From: Burkholderiales bacterium
Lineage (GTDB): Bacteria > Pseudomonadota > Gammaproteobacteria > Burkholderiales > Burkholderiaceae_C
Reading direction: 5' to 3'
DNA: 64,000 bases
NCBI GenBank assembly: GCA_019509985.1
Contig: JAEKLF010000060.1
Location: 1-64,000, forward strand
The position numbers and the translations under genes are program-made. How positions within the stretch are numbered: the stretch's first letter is position 1; each line of letters opens with the position of its first letter. This document shows positions 7,853-16,726 of this stretch, piece by piece. The notes under the pieces were generated by a model. That model was given only the letters and a program-made list of their open reading frames with translations. It was not told the origin of the DNA and did no database searches.

Positions 7853-9159
7853 GCGTCGGCCTGACCATCTTCGCGCTGATGCTCGCGCTGATGGCGCTGC
7901 GCGTGCCCATCGCCGCGGCCATGTTCGTCCCCGGCGCCATCGGCTACGCCTGGATGAGCAACGACGCCGCGCTGCTCAACCTCATCAAGGGCTCCGCCGT
8001 TGCGCGCCTGACGGTCTACGAGCTGTCCGTCATTCCGCTCTTCCTGCTGATGGGCCAGTTCGCGACCCAGGGCGGCCTGTCCAAGGCCTTGTTCCGCGCG
8101 GCTTCGGCCTGGGTCGGGCATCTGCGTGGTGGCCTGGCGATGGCGGCCATCCTCGCGGCCGCGGCCTTCGGCTCGGTTTGCGGCTCGTCGGTGGCCACCT
8201 GCGCGACCATCACGCAGGTCGCCTACGGCGAGATGAAGGCGGCCGGCTATCACGGGCGGCTGTCCACCGCCGTGCTGGCCACCGGCGGCACGCTGGGCAT
8301 CCTGATCCCGCCGTCGGTACCGCTGATCGTCTACGCCATCCTGACCGAGCAGAACATCGCCAAGCTGTTCGCCGCGGCCTTCATCCCGGGCCTGATCGCG
8401 ACGGTGGGTTATCTCATCGTCATCGCCATCACCTGCCGGCTGCGGCCTGAGCTGGCCGTGCCCGGGCGGCGCCACAGCTGGGGCGAGCGCTGGCGCGCGC
8501 TGCTGGGTGTGTGGCCGCTGCTGGTCATCTTCACGGTGGTGTTCGGCGGCATCTACGGCGGCTGGTTCAGCCCGACCGAGGGCGCGTCCATCGGCGCGCT
8601 GGCCACGCTCTCGAGCGGCCTGGTGTCGGGCGAGCTGCGCCTGGCCGGCCTGAAGCGCGCGCTGCTGGGCACGGCCGAGACCACGGCCATGGTCTTCATG
8701 ATCTTCCTCGGTGCCGACATGATGAATTCGGCTCTGGCGCTGACGCAGATGCCCACACACCTGGCCGGCTGGGTGGGCGGCCTGGCCGTGCCGCCGCTGG
8801 CCATCGTGGCCGGCGTGCTGGCCTTCTACATCGTGCTCGGCTGCGTGATGGACGAGCTGTCCATGCTGCTGCTGACCATCCCGGTCATCTTCCCGACCAT
8901 CATGGGGCTGGACCTGTTCGGCCTGGCCGCCGAGCCCAAGGCGATCTGGTTCGGCGTGCTGGTGCTGATGACGGTGGGCATCGGCATGCTCGCGCCGCCG
9001 GTGGGGCTGAATGTCTACGTCGTCAACGGCATGGCGCGCGACGTGCCGATGAACGAGACCTACAAGGGCGTGATGCCCTTCCTGCTCAGCGACGCGTTGC
9101 GGTTGCTGCTGCTGCTCTTTGTTCCCGCCGTCAGCGTCGGCGTGCTGCGCTGGCTGTGA
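7849..9159 (+). CDS. dctM: TRAP transporter large permease, DctM family
   Basis: A 436-residue polytopic membrane protein, the transport channel of the TRAP system. It has about 12 hydrophobic segments and the family signatures GSVCGSSVATCATI, LATGGTLGILIPPSVPLIVYA, GWFSPTEGASIGAL, and near the C-terminus LAPPVGLNVYVVNG. Length is typical (about 425-440). The start is the GTG at 7849 that overlaps the dctQ stop. Its last 29 bases overlap the 3' end of the convergent VanZ-like gene, so the two transcripts are antisense at their ends. No regulator is adjacent; the egtBD pair is divergent and its link to transport is unproven. Confidence 0.93.
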   Translation: MSVGLTIFALMLALMALRVPIAAAMFVPGAIGYAWMSNDAALLNLIKGSAVARLTVYELSVIPLFLLMGQFATQGGLSKALFRAASAWVGHLRGGLAMAAILAAAAFGSVCGSSVATCATITQVAYGEMKAAGYHGRLSTAVLATGGTLGILIPPSVPLIVYAILTEQNIAKLFAAAFIPGLIATVGYLIVIAITCRLRPELAVPGRRHSWGERWRALLGVWPLLVIFTVVFGGIYGGWFSPTEGASIGALATLSSGLVSGELRLAGLKRALLGTAETTAMVFMIFLGADMMNSALALTQMPTHLAGWVGGLAVPPLAIVAGVLAFYIVLGCVMDELSMLLLTIPVIFPTIMGLDLFGLAAEPKAIWFGVLVLMTVGIGMLAPPVGLNVYVVNGMARDVPMNETYKGVMPFLLSDALRLLLLLFVPAVSVGVLRWL

Positions 9160-9532
9160 TGGGCCAGGCCAGCAGCAGGCCGATGGCGATGCCCACGCTG
9201 TCCGCCAGCACGTCCTTCGCATCGGCCTCGCGCGGCGGCAGGAAGCTCTGCGCGATCTCGATGCCGATGCCGTAGGCGACCAGCGCCAGCACCAGCCAGA
9301 TCCACTGGCGCGGCCGCTGCCACAGCGCCCAGACGCCGCTGAAGGCCAGGGACGCAAAGGCGAGGGCGTGGTTGGACTTGTCCCAGCCCGTCGTGATGAC
9401 CTTGGGCGGCGCCGGGATCAACGCCAGGGTGGTGATGACGACGAGCAGGACGGCGAGCAGCACGCGCCACAGGATGCGGCGCTCGGGAGCGGTGCAGAAA
9501 TTGACGATGAGGCTGGGCATGGCGGGCCGCAT
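9131..9532 (-). CDS. VanZ-like family membrane protein
   Basis: A 133-residue small membrane protein of the VanZ-like family. The conserved block is WDKSNHALAFASLAFSGVWA (helix 2), followed by YGIGIEIAQSFLPPREADAKDVLADSVGIAIG, where the E-x-x-Q and D-x-x-A-D-x-x-G positions are typical. Four membrane segments are visible, at about residues 20-40, 53-68, 74-92 and 107-124. VanZ-like proteins are widespread and mostly uncharacterised; one confers low-level teicoplanin resistance, but nothing here indicates that role. An ATG at 9520 is an alternative start. It overlaps the convergent dctM end by 29 bases. Confidence 0.82.
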   Translation of the reverse strand: MRPAMPSLIVNFCTAPERRILWRVLLAVLLVVITTLALIPAPPKVITTGWDKSNHALAFASLAFSGVWALWQRPRQWIWLVLALVAYGIGIEIAQSFLPPREADAKDVLADSVGIAIGLLLAWPITASAARRR

Positions 9533-9573
9533 TGTGGCGTGGCCCTGAGTCGGTCCGTACCCGCCGGTGTCCC

Positions 9574-11904
9574 TTACTTCATCTGCAGCATCCAGCCCTT
9601 GGCCTGGCGCAGGTGCGCCGACAGCTGGGCCTGGGCCGGGCCGATGGTCGGGTCGGTGACGGGCAGCTTTTCCTGCAGCGCGGCGTCGATGAAGTCACGC
9701 GACGTCGAGTTCAGCATCCAGTTCATCGACGGCGGGCGCTGGCCCTGGATGGCGGGCAGGCGCAGCTCGGCCACCTGGCCGCAGCCGCCGATGCGCTTGA
9801 TGAGCTCGACCGCCGAGTCCTTGCCACGCGCGCCGTTGCTGTTCAGGATGCCGACCGGCGGTGCCAGCACCTCGTTCAGTCCGATGCGGGTGGCGCGGTA
9901 GCGGCGGCCGTCCAGCGGCATCGCGTCGGCGGCCTGGGGCGCGTCGCGGCACAGCCAGTCGTCGACCTGGGCCGGGTTGTTGACCAGCAGCAGCAGGCGC
10001 AGCCGCGAGCGGTCCAGGATGCCCTGGCGGGCGCAGTCGTACTCGGGCTTGCAGTTGCGCAGCCGGCCGCTGGCCTCCAGGTCGCGCAGCAGGTCGGACA
10101 GCGTCAGCGTCGCGCTCGCCTCTACATAGCCGCCGTCGCCCAGGCGGTCCCACACGCGGCCGACGTCGCCGGTCTCCCGGTCCTGGTGTGCTTCCTTGAA
10201 GACGACGGCCGCGGCCGGGCTGATGTAGGGGAAGCGCGCGCTGTTGTGCACGGCCTGGGCCAGCGACAGGTGCTCGACGTCCAGGCCGAGCGAGGGATCG
10301 AGCAGGTCCAGGCCGTCGCCGCTGGGCAGCAGGAAGTCGGCCTGGTAGACGCGCTGGCCGCGCGACAGGGCCGAGGTGTTCAGCGCCAGCAGCGGCAGCC
10401 ATTCGGCATCGGTGGCGCGGGCATGCAGCGCCGTCAGCGGCTCGCGCCAGGGGTTGGGGTGCGCGGTGGGGCGCAGCGGGCATTGGCGCGCCAGGCTCTT
10501 CGGCCAGTCGTGGATCCAGACCTGTTCCAGGCCCAGCGAGCGGTCCGCGCCGGCGATGGCCATCGGCAGGAAGCGCTGCATCAGGTCGGGGTAGAGCATG
10601 TCGCCCACCGGCGTGGCGAGGTGGTCGCGGCCGGTGAAGTCGCGCACCAGCTTCCACGGCGTGCAGTTGGCGGAATCGATGGCCTGGCGGCGCGCGTCCA
10701 CGGCGGCGACGAAGGTGGTGGCGCCCAGGGCGCCGCCCGAGGTGCCGCTGATGGCGAAGACGGAGTCAGCGAAGTTGACGCCTTGCTGCTCGCCGAGCTC
10801 CTGCAGCCGCGCCAGCGACGCGCTGCCCCAGTAGGCCGCCCGTGACGCCCCGCCGGCGACGGCAACGAGCACGAGCGGCCGCTTGCCATCGCCGCCGACG
10901 GTGCGCAGCCAGGTCTGCACCCAGGCGTCGGCGGGTTGGCGGTTGCCGATGGCGTGGATCGCGCTGCGTTCGGGGTCGGCCACGCGGTGGTTGTCGTTCA
11001 GCGGCGCGAAGGCGAGGAAGAGCAGCAGCGGCAGCGGCGTCAGCGGCAGTCCGATGAGGGCCTTGGGCGCATAGGTCAGCACGATGCCGCCGAAGACGAT
11101 CCAACTGCCCATCGCGAACAGCACCAGGGCCGGCGAGCCGATGGCCCGCGCCGTGGCTTCGGGCCAGGCCAGCAGCGCCGCGAAGATGCCCCATTGCAGC
11201 AGCAGCACGAGGACCACGAGCACGCGCGACGGCGTGGCCATGCGGTCTTCGCGCTCCATCAGCGCGATGGCTTCGCGTCGGCCGTCCAGGACCAGCCAGC
11301 GCGCCAGCAGCGAGCCCGGCGCGAGCTTGAGCAGCCATTCGCGGCGCTTCCACACGAAGAGGCTGAGCGCGGCTGTCACGGCCAGCAGCCCGACGCCAAT
11401 GAAGCGTTCGCGCGTCTGCAGCAGGAAGAAGCAAGCGATGGGCAGGCCGCCGCCGACGATCAACGCGCGTGGCAGCCAGCGGCGCAAGCGGCCCGCAAAG
11501 CGCGCGTGGATGCACTCGCCCAGCGAATCGGGCTTGAAGCGGCGGTCCAGCAGCAGCCGGCTGACATACCAGGCCAGCAGCAGCCACAGTCCGAAGGCGA
11601 AGACCAGCACAGCCGTTTGCGCGCTGCCCACTTCCAGCGACAGCAGCGTCTCCTGCGCCTGGTCCAGGCCCAGCAGCACGCCGACGCCGACGACGACCAG
11701 GCCGACCGGAAAGGCGCACAGCCACAGCACGCGCAGCAGGTACAGCGCCCAGGGCACGTCGCCACCGTGGGCGGCGGGCGGCGCTTCAGGCGGGTCGGGC
11801 GGACGGGGTGAGCCGGGGTCCTCGGACTTCGGAGGCGGCGGCGGCGGGGAAAACTGCGGCGGCGGCGCGGGCTCGCGAGGTGGGTAGACGACCGGAATCA
11901 GCAT
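9574..11904 (-). CDS. Multi-spanning membrane protein with patatin-like phospholipase domain
   Basis: A 776-residue protein. Residues 1-48 are proline-rich and disordered. About seven membrane segments occupy 54-310 (for example LYLLRVLWLCAFPVGLVVVG and RVLVVLVLLLQWGIFAALLA). A C-terminal patatin-type hydrolase follows from about 345. The hydrolase shows a glycine-rich oxyanion region (VAVAGGASRAAYWGSASLAR), the nucleophile elbow ISGTSGGALG with S389, and the catalytic aspartate D590 in LGDGGYVEAS. This Ser-Asp dyad predicts acyl-ester hydrolysis of membrane lipids. A polytopic membrane anchor in front of a patatin domain is less usual than soluble or autotransporter patatins. The gene is monocistronic. 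The catalytic domain call is solid; substrate and the side of the membrane are unknown. Confidence 0.8.
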   Translation of the reverse strand: MLIPVVYPPREPAPPPQFSPPPPPPKSEDPGSPRPPDPPEAPPAAHGGDVPWALYLLRVLWLCAFPVGLVVVGVGVLLGLDQAQETLLSLEVGSAQTAVLVFAFGLWLLLAWYVSRLLLDRRFKPDSLGECIHARFAGRLRRWLPRALIVGGGLPIACFFLLQTRERFIGVGLLAVTAALSLFVWKRREWLLKLAPGSLLARWLVLDGRREAIALMEREDRMATPSRVLVVLVLLLQWGIFAALLAWPEATARAIGSPALVLFAMGSWIVFGGIVLTYAPKALIGLPLTPLPLLLFLAFAPLNDNHRVADPERSAIHAIGNRQPADAWVQTWLRTVGGDGKRPLVLVAVAGGASRAAYWGSASLARLQELGEQQGVNFADSVFAISGTSGGALGATTFVAAVDARRQAIDSANCTPWKLVRDFTGRDHLATPVGDMLYPDLMQRFLPMAIAGADRSLGLEQVWIHDWPKSLARQCPLRPTAHPNPWREPLTALHARATDAEWLPLLALNTSALSRGQRVYQADFLLPSGDGLDLLDPSLGLDVEHLSLAQAVHNSARFPYISPAAAVVFKEAHQDRETGDVGRVWDRLGDGGYVEASATLTLSDLLRDLEASGRLRNCKPEYDCARQGILDRSRLRLLLLVNNPAQVDDWLCRDAPQAADAMPLDGRRYRATRIGLNEVLAPPVGILNSNGARGKDSAVELIKRIGGCGQVAELRLPAIQGQRPPSMNWMLNSTSRDFIDAALQEKLPVTDPTIGPAQAQLSAHLRQAKGWMLQMK

Positions 11905-12068
11905 GGCCGCACTCTAGCCCCCGGCCGCATCGCGTCCAAGGGCGCGGCAGCGCTGCGGCCGCTGTGGCGACCTGTGGGAAACCCTGTCAGGCCGGCACGA
12001 CGAAGTCGCCGCATCGCCGGGCCCCGCCGATACATTTGCAGGGACAACGGTGTCAGGGGAGAGAGAGC

Positions 12069-12449
12069 ATGGACAACAGTCAGACATTGCAGTTGCTGGG
12101 CAGCTTCGTGCTGGGCGCCTTGCTGGCGGCGGGCGGCGTGTTCGTCTGGTTGTCGAGCCGCATGAAGCAGGAGCAGCAGCGCATGCTGCACGTCGAACAT
12201 GCGCGCGTGCAGATATCCCAGCAGGTGACGCAGGCGCGCAAGCAGATCGAGCAGCTGCAGCGCGAGAACCATGAGTTGCGCCTGGCCGTGCGGCCCGCGC
12301 CGCGCGCGGCGGCGCCCGCGCCCGAGGTGCCGGTGGACGCGGCCGAGGCGACGCGGCTGTATGCCGAGTCCAAGATGCAGCCGCCGGCGCCCAAGGAAGA
12401 GCGCCAGGCCTTCAAGGACACGGTGGTGCTGCGCCGCAGCCAGGAGTGA
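12069..12449 (+). CDS. Single-pass membrane protein with coiled coil, hypothetical
   Basis: A 126-residue protein. One N-terminal membrane helix (LLGSFVLGALLAAGGVFVWL, about 8-27) is followed by a coiled coil rich in Q, E and R (MKQEQQRMLHVEHARVQISQ to about residue 75), then a proline/alanine linker and a short charged tail. The layout resembles small division- or envelope-associated proteins of the YhcB/ZapG type, but no specific motif confirms that. The ATG at 12069 is preceded by a purine-rich GGGGAGAGAG at 12056-12065, a good ribosome site. It stands alone ahead of the fad cluster. The gene is real; its function is not recognised. Confidence 0.7.
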   Translation: MDNSQTLQLLGSFVLGALLAAGGVFVWLSSRMKQEQQRMLHVEHARVQISQQVTQARKQIEQLQRENHELRLAVRPAPRAAAPAPEVPVDAAEATRLYAESKMQPPAPKEERQAFKDTVVLRRSQE

Positions 12450-12513
12450 GGGCCGCGTCAGGGCGTTGAGGCCCTTGTCACTGCCGGGACAAGACTGCGC
12501 CGTGGGTGCTGCC

Positions 12514-12532
12514 TAGAATCGAACGGTCGTTC
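12514..12532. promoter_or_regulatory. Palindromic operator candidate and -10-like box ahead of the fad operon
   Basis: TAGAAT (12514-12519), resembling a -10 box, abuts the palindrome GAACG-GT-CGTTC (12521-12532), 57 bases before the FadB-like start. AACG-NN-CGTT is a common form of TetR-family operator in betaproteobacterial lipid-degradation regulons. Binding would overlap the promoter and repress it. An additional imperfect repeat, CTTGTC-N8-GACAAG, lies at 12474-12493. The regulator itself is not in the window. The palindrome is seen; the factor is inferred. Confidence 0.5.
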
Positions 12533-12588
12533 TATTTCTGGGCCGGCTGCAGGAGACGCGGCAGGGCCCGTCAACCGAGGTCGTGCCC

Positions 12589-14643
12589 ATGACAGCCCAT
12601 TACGAAGTTCGCGGCGCAGTTGCCGTGATCACGCTCGACAACCCGCCCGTCAACGGCCTGGGTTTCGCCACCCGCGCCGCCACGGCCGCGGGCGTGGAAC
12701 GCGCCGAAGCCGATCCGGCGGTCACGGCCGTCGTCATCACCGGCGCCGGCAAGGCGTTCTCCGGTGGCGCGGACATCAAGGAATTCGGCAGCCCGAAGGC
12801 GCTGGCCGAACCCAACCTGCTGAGCCTGATCTCGGTCGTCGAGAACTGCAGCAAGCCGGTCGTCGCCGCCGTCCACAGCGTCTGCATGGGCGGTGGCCTG
12901 GAGCTGTCGCTGGGTTGCCACTACCGCGTGGCGCAAACGGGCACCAAGGTCGCGCTGCCGGAAGTGAAGCTGGGCCTGCTGCCCGGCGCCGGCGGCACGC
13001 AGCGCCTGCCGCGCGCCTTGGGCGTGGAGCCCGCGCTGAACATGATCGTCAGCGGCGAGCCGGTGGAAGCGCAGATGCTGGCCATGGTCCCGGGCCAGAA
13101 GCTGTTCGACAAGATCGTTGATGCCGACGTGGTGGACGCGGCGGTCAAGTTCGCCGAAGAGGTCTCCGAGAAGCGCCCACTGCCGAAGGTGCGGGAACTG
13201 AAGGCGCGCCACCCCAACGCCGAGGCCTACTTCCAGTTCGCCCGCAACATGGTGGGTGGGATGAGCAAGAACTTCCCCGCGCCGCTGCGCTGCCTGGAGA
13301 CCGTGGCCAGTGCCGTCAACATGAAGTTCGACGACGGCATGCGCGTCGAGCGCGAAGGCTTCATGGCGCTGATGCTGACGCCCGAGTCCAAGGCGCTGCG
13401 TCACCTGTTCTTCGCCGAGCGCGTGGCCAGCAAGATCTCCGACGTGCCCGAGGACACGCCGCTGCGCGACATCAGACGAGTCGGCGTCATCGGTGCCGGC
13501 ACGATGGGCGGCGGCATCTCGATGAACTTCCTGAACGCGGGCATCCCGGTCACCATCCTGGAGACCAAGCAGGAAGCCCTGGACCGCGGCGTCGCGACGA
13601 TCAAGAAGAACTACGAGTCCCAGGTCAAGAAGGGCAAGCTGAAGGAAGACAAGTACGCGCAACGCATGGCGCTGCTGTCGACCACGCTGAACTACGCCGA
13701 CCTGGGCGACGCCGACCTCATCATCGAGGCGGTGTTCGAGGAGATCGGCGTCAAGGAGGCCGTGTTCAAGCAACTGGATGAAGTCGCCAAGCCCGGCGCC
13801 ATCCTGGCGTCCAACACCTCGACGCTGGATGTCGACAAGATTGCCTCGTTCACGAAGCGCCCGCAGGACGTGGTGGGCATGCACTTCTTCAGCCCGGCCA
13901 ACGTGATGAAGCTGCTGGAAGTGGTGCGCGGCAAGGCCACCGCCAAGGACGTGCTGGCCACCGTCATGGCCATTGGCAAGAAGATCAAGAAGACGGCGGT
14001 CGTGTCCGGCGTCTGCGACGGTTTCATCGGCAACCGCATGATCGAGCAGTACAGCCGCCAGGCCGGCTTCCTGCTGGACGAGGGCTGCAGCCCGCAGCAG
14101 GTCGACAAGGCCGTCGAGAAGTTCGGCTTCGCGATGGGCCCCTTCCGCATGGGCGACCTGGCCGGCAACGACATCGGCTGGGCGATCCGCAAGCGCCGCG
14201 CCGTGGAGCGCGCCAACATGAAGTACTCGGCCAGCGCCGACCGGCTGTGCGACGACTACCTGCCCGGCAAGCGCGACGCGATCCCGTCGCCGGTGGTCGA
14301 AGAGATGCTGGCAAAGCACCGCGAAGCTATTCGAGCGCAGAAGCGCGACATCAGCGACGAGGAGATCGTGCACCGCCTCGTCTTCGCCCTCGTCAACGAG
14401 GCCGCGCACTTGCTGGAAGAGGGCATTGCCCAGCGCGCATCCGACGTGGACATGGTCTACCTGACCGGTTACGGCTTCCCGATCTTCCGCGGTGGCCCGA
14501 TGTGCTATGCCGACACGGTCGGCCTCTTCAACGTCGTGCAGGCGATGAAGCGCTTTGCCAAGAACCCGATGGACGACGGCGCGTTCTGGACGCCCGCTCC
14601 CTTGCTGGCGCGCCTGGTGGCCGAAGGCAAGTCATTTACGTGA
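12589..14643 (+). CDS. Bifunctional enoyl-CoA hydratase / 3-hydroxyacyl-CoA dehydrogenase (FadB/FadJ-like)
   Basis: A 684-residue cytoplasmic beta-oxidation enzyme. Residues 1-190 form a crotonase domain with the oxyanion-hole segment FSGGADIKEFGS and the catalytic glutamate in LPEVKLGLLPGAGGTQRLP. From about 295 the NAD-binding Rossmann motif VGVIGAGTMGGG begins the 3-hydroxyacyl-CoA dehydrogenase, with the catalytic histidine in VVGMHFFSPANVMKLLE and the C-terminal domain signature GFIGNRMIEQYSRQAG. Length is typical of the shorter single-subunit multifunctional type. A GTG two codons earlier (12583) is a possible alternative start. It is the first gene of the fad cluster, separated from the thiolase gene by 64 bases holding a hairpin. 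Confidence 0.93.
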   Translation: MTAHYEVRGAVAVITLDNPPVNGLGFATRAATAAGVERAEADPAVTAVVITGAGKAFSGGADIKEFGSPKALAEPNLLSLISVVENCSKPVVAAVHSVCMGGGLELSLGCHYRVAQTGTKVALPEVKLGLLPGAGGTQRLPRALGVEPALNMIVSGEPVEAQMLAMVPGQKLFDKIVDADVVDAAVKFAEEVSEKRPLPKVRELKARHPNAEAYFQFARNMVGGMSKNFPAPLRCLETVASAVNMKFDDGMRVEREGFMALMLTPESKALRHLFFAERVASKISDVPEDTPLRDIRRVGVIGAGTMGGGISMNFLNAGIPVTILETKQEALDRGVATIKKNYESQVKKGKLKEDKYAQRMALLSTTLNYADLGDADLIIEAVFEEIGVKEAVFKQLDEVAKPGAILASNTSTLDVDKIASFTKRPQDVVGMHFFSPANVMKLLEVVRGKATAKDVLATVMAIGKKIKKTAVVSGVCDGFIGNRMIEQYSRQAGFLLDEGCSPQQVDKAVEKFGFAMGPFRMGDLAGNDIGWAIRKRRAVERANMKYSASADRLCDDYLPGKRDAIPSPVVEEMLAKHREAIRAQKRDISDEEIVHRLVFALVNEAAHLLEEGIAQRASDVDMVYLTGYGFPIFRGGPMCYADTVGLFNVVQAMKRFAKNPMDDGAFWTPAPLLARLVAEGKSFT

Positions 14644-14659
14644 CTTTGCGTGCCGGACC

Positions 14660-14685
14660 GCCCGAGCGAAGCGAGTAGCTCGGGC
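14660..14685. other. Intercistronic hairpin between hydratase/dehydrogenase and thiolase genes
   Basis: A perfect 8-bp stem, GCCCGAGC / GCTCGGGC, with a 10-base loop GAAGCGAGTA, sits between the stop at 14643 and the thiolase start at 14708. There is no T-tract, and both flanking genes belong to one pathway, so it may stabilise or process the transcript, or partly attenuate it, rather than terminate it. The stem-loop is seen; the role is inferred. Confidence 0.5.
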
Positions 14686-14707
14686 ACCAACTGATTAAGG
14701 ACAAGAC

Positions 14708-15883
14708 ATGAGCAACGCACTGATCGTCTCCACCGCCCGCACTCCGCTCGCCAAGAGCTGGAAGGGCGCGTTCAACATGACCCACGGCGCCACGCTGGGC
14801 GGCCACGCCGTCAAGGCGGCTGTCGAGCGCGCCGGCATTGAAGGCGGCGCCATCGAAGACGTGCTGATGGGCTGCGCCACGCCTGAAGGCGCCACCGGCT
14901 CCAACATCGCGCGCCAGATCGCGCTGCGCGCCGGCCTGCCGGTGACCGTCTCCGGCGTCACCATCAACCGCTTCTGCTCCAGCGGCCTGCAGACCATCGC
15001 GATGGCCGCGCAGCGCATCATCGCGGGCGAGGGCGACGTCTACATCGCCGGCGGCGTCGAGAGCATCTCCTGCGTGCAGAACGAGGCCAACCGCCACATG
15101 ATCGCGGACCCCTGGCTCGTGAAGAACAAGCCCGAGATCTACTGGAGCATGCTGCAGACGGCCGAGAACGTCGCCAAGCGCTACAACATCTCGCGCGAGC
15201 GCATGGACCAGTACGGCGCCGGCAGCCAGCAGAAGGCCTGTGCCGCGCAAGCCGCCGGCAAGTTCGCCGACGAGATGGTCTCCGTGACGACGACCATGGG
15301 CGTGGCCGACAAGGTCATGGGCCTGATGAGCAAGGAAGTCACCGTCAGCGCCGACGAAGGCCTGCGCGAAGGCACGACGTATGACGGCATCAAGGACCTG
15401 CGCACGGCGCTGCCCGGCGGCGTCATCAGCGCCGGCAATGCCAGCCAGTTCAGCGACGGCGCGGGCGCCTGCGCGCTGGTCAGCGAGCAGTACGCGTCCA
15501 CGCACAACTTGAAGCCCATCGGCCGCTTCCTTGGCTTTGCCGTGGCCGGCTGCGAGCCCGACGAGATGGGCATCGGCCCCGTGTTCGCGGTCCCGAAGGT
15601 GTTGAAGAAGCTCGGCCTGACGGTCGGCGACATCGACCTGTGGGAGCTGAACGAAGCCTTTGCCGTGCAGGTGCTGTACTGCGCCGACACGCTGGGCATC
15701 CCGATGGACAAGCTCAACGTGAACGGCGGCGCCATCGCCGTCGGCCACCCCTATGGCGTGTCGGGCCAGCGCCTGACGGGTCACGCGCTGATCGAGGGCA
15801 AGCGCCGCGGTGCTAGAAAAGTCTGCGTGACGATGTGCATCGGCGGCGGCATGGGTGCGGCGGGCGTGTTCGAGGTGTTGTGA
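14708..15883 (+). CDS. fadA: Acetyl-CoA C-acyltransferase (3-ketoacyl-CoA thiolase)
   Basis: A 391-residue thiolase that cleaves 3-ketoacyl-CoA with CoA to give acetyl-CoA and a shortened acyl-CoA, completing the beta-oxidation cycle begun by the upstream enzyme. The acylation cysteine is C90 in [11 protein letters not shown]. The histidine motif is [20 protein letters not shown], and the second catalytic cysteine lies in [17 protein letters not shown] at the C-terminus. Length is canonical. AAGGACAAGAC precedes the ATG as ribosome site. The stop overlaps the GTG of the next gene (GTGA), placing the thiolase and first thioesterase in one coupled unit. The symbol is given by function and context. 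Confidence 0.92.
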   Translation: MSNALIVSTARTPLAKSWKGAFNMTHGATLGGHAVKAAVERAGIEGGAIEDVLMGCATPEGATGSNIARQIALRAGLPVTVSGVTINRFCSSGLQTIAMAAQRIIAGEGDVYIAGGVESISCVQNEANRHMIADPWLVKNKPEIYWSMLQTAENVAKRYNISRERMDQYGAGSQQKACAAQAAGKFADEMVSVTTTMGVADKVMGLMSKEVTVSADEGLREGTTYDGIKDLRTALPGGVISAGNASQFSDGAGACALVSEQYASTHNLKPIGRFLGFAVAGCEPDEMGIGPVFAVPKVLKKLGLTVGDIDLWELNEAFAVQVLYCADTLGIPMDKLNVNGGAIAVGHPYGVSGQRLTGHALIEGKRRGARKVCVTMCIGGGMGAAGVFEVL

Positions 15884-16299
15884 GCCCCCAAGAGTTCGTC
15901 AAGCGCGGCGCCGAGATCCTCGCCGCGCAGCCCTTCAGCCGCCTGCTCGGCGTGGAGATCGGCGCCGTGGCGCCGGGCCGCGTCGAGCTGCGGCTGGCGA
16001 TGAAGCCGGAGCTGCTGCAGCAGCACGGCTTCGCGCATGGCGGCGTGCTCAGCTACCTGGCCGACAACGCGCTGACCTTTGCTGGCGGCACGGCCATGTC
16101 GTCCGACGCGCTGACCAGCGAGTACAAGATCAACTACCTGCGCCCCGCCGTCGGCGAGCTGCTGATCGCGCGCGCCGAGGCGGTCAACGCGGGCCGCACG
16201 CAAGCCGTCTGCCGCTGCGACGTGTTCGCGGTCAAGGGCGGCGTCGAGAAGCTCTGCGCCGTGGCCCAGGGCACCATCGTCAAGCTGGCTGAGGGCTGA
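15880..16299 (+). CDS. PaaI-type hotdog thioesterase (first of three)
   Basis: A 139-residue single-domain hotdog thioesterase expected to hydrolyse acyl-CoA to free acid and CoA. The long hotdog helix region is [20 protein letters not shown], where HGG is the family signature. The strand-rich second half ([20 protein letters not shown]) is typical of the 4HBT/PaaI group. The GTG start at 15880 is selected because it overlaps the thiolase stop by 4 bases; the earlier in-frame ATG at 15835 lies inside the thiolase. One base separates its stop from the next thioesterase. It probably relieves accumulation of stalled acyl-CoA; chain preference is unknown. Confidence 0.87.
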   Translation: MSPQEFVKRGAEILAAQPFSRLLGVEIGAVAPGRVELRLAMKPELLQQHGFAHGGVLSYLADNALTFAGGTAMSSDALTSEYKINYLRPAVGELLIARAEAVNAGRTQAVCRCDVFAVKGGVEKLCAVAQGTIVKLAEG

Positions 16300-16300
16300 C

Positions 16301-16726
16301 ATGCAGGTCGACCTCGACACGCTGCGCGGCTTCTTCCGCTCGGCGCCCTTCATGGCCGACCTGGGCGTGGAGCCGACGGCCGTGGAGCCCGGTCGTGTGA
16401 GCACGCAACTCGTCATCGCCAGGCGGCATTGTCAGCACACCGGCGTCGTGCACGCCGGTGTCATCGCGGCGCTGGCCGACCACACGATGGGTGCCGCGGC
16501 ACAAACGACGGCTCTAGAGGACCACTGGGTGCTGACGGTCGAATTCAAGACCAGCCTGCTGCGCGGCGCCAGCGGCGAGCGGTTGGAATGCGAGGCCTGG
16601 GTGCTGAAGCCCGGCCGACAGGTTTCATTCACCGAGGCCGAGGTGTACGCGGTGGATGGCGGCGAGCGCAGGCTCGTGGCCAAGGCCAGCGGCACCATGG
16701 CCATCACCAAGGCAGAACAGCCGTGA
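16301..16726 (+). CDS. PaaI-type hotdog thioesterase (second of three)
   Basis: A 141-residue hotdog-fold protein of the same superfamily as its neighbour but clearly different in sequence. Its helix reads HTGVVHAGVIAALADHTMGA, with VHAG in place of HGG, followed by EFKTSLLRGASGERLECEAW and VSFTEAEVYAV strands. It starts one base after the preceding stop, and its own TGA shares a base with the ATG of the acyl-CoA dehydrogenase (TGATG), so it is firmly within the operon. It is predicted to be a cytoplasmic acyl-CoA thioesterase with a substrate differing from the first copy. Confidence 0.87.
   Translation: MQVDLDTLRGFFRSAPFMADLGVEPTAVEPGRVSTQLVIARRHCQHTGVVHAGVIAALADHTMGAAAQTTALEDHWVLTVEFKTSLLRGASGERLECEAWVLKPGRQVSFTEAEVYAVDGGERRLVAKASGTMAITKAEQP

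Noticed and set aside
12571..14409. A 612-residue open frame on the minus strand opposite the FadB-like gene
   Set aside because: Antisense to a clear hydratase/dehydrogenase; composition is His/Val/Arg-rich shadow sequence with no motifs.
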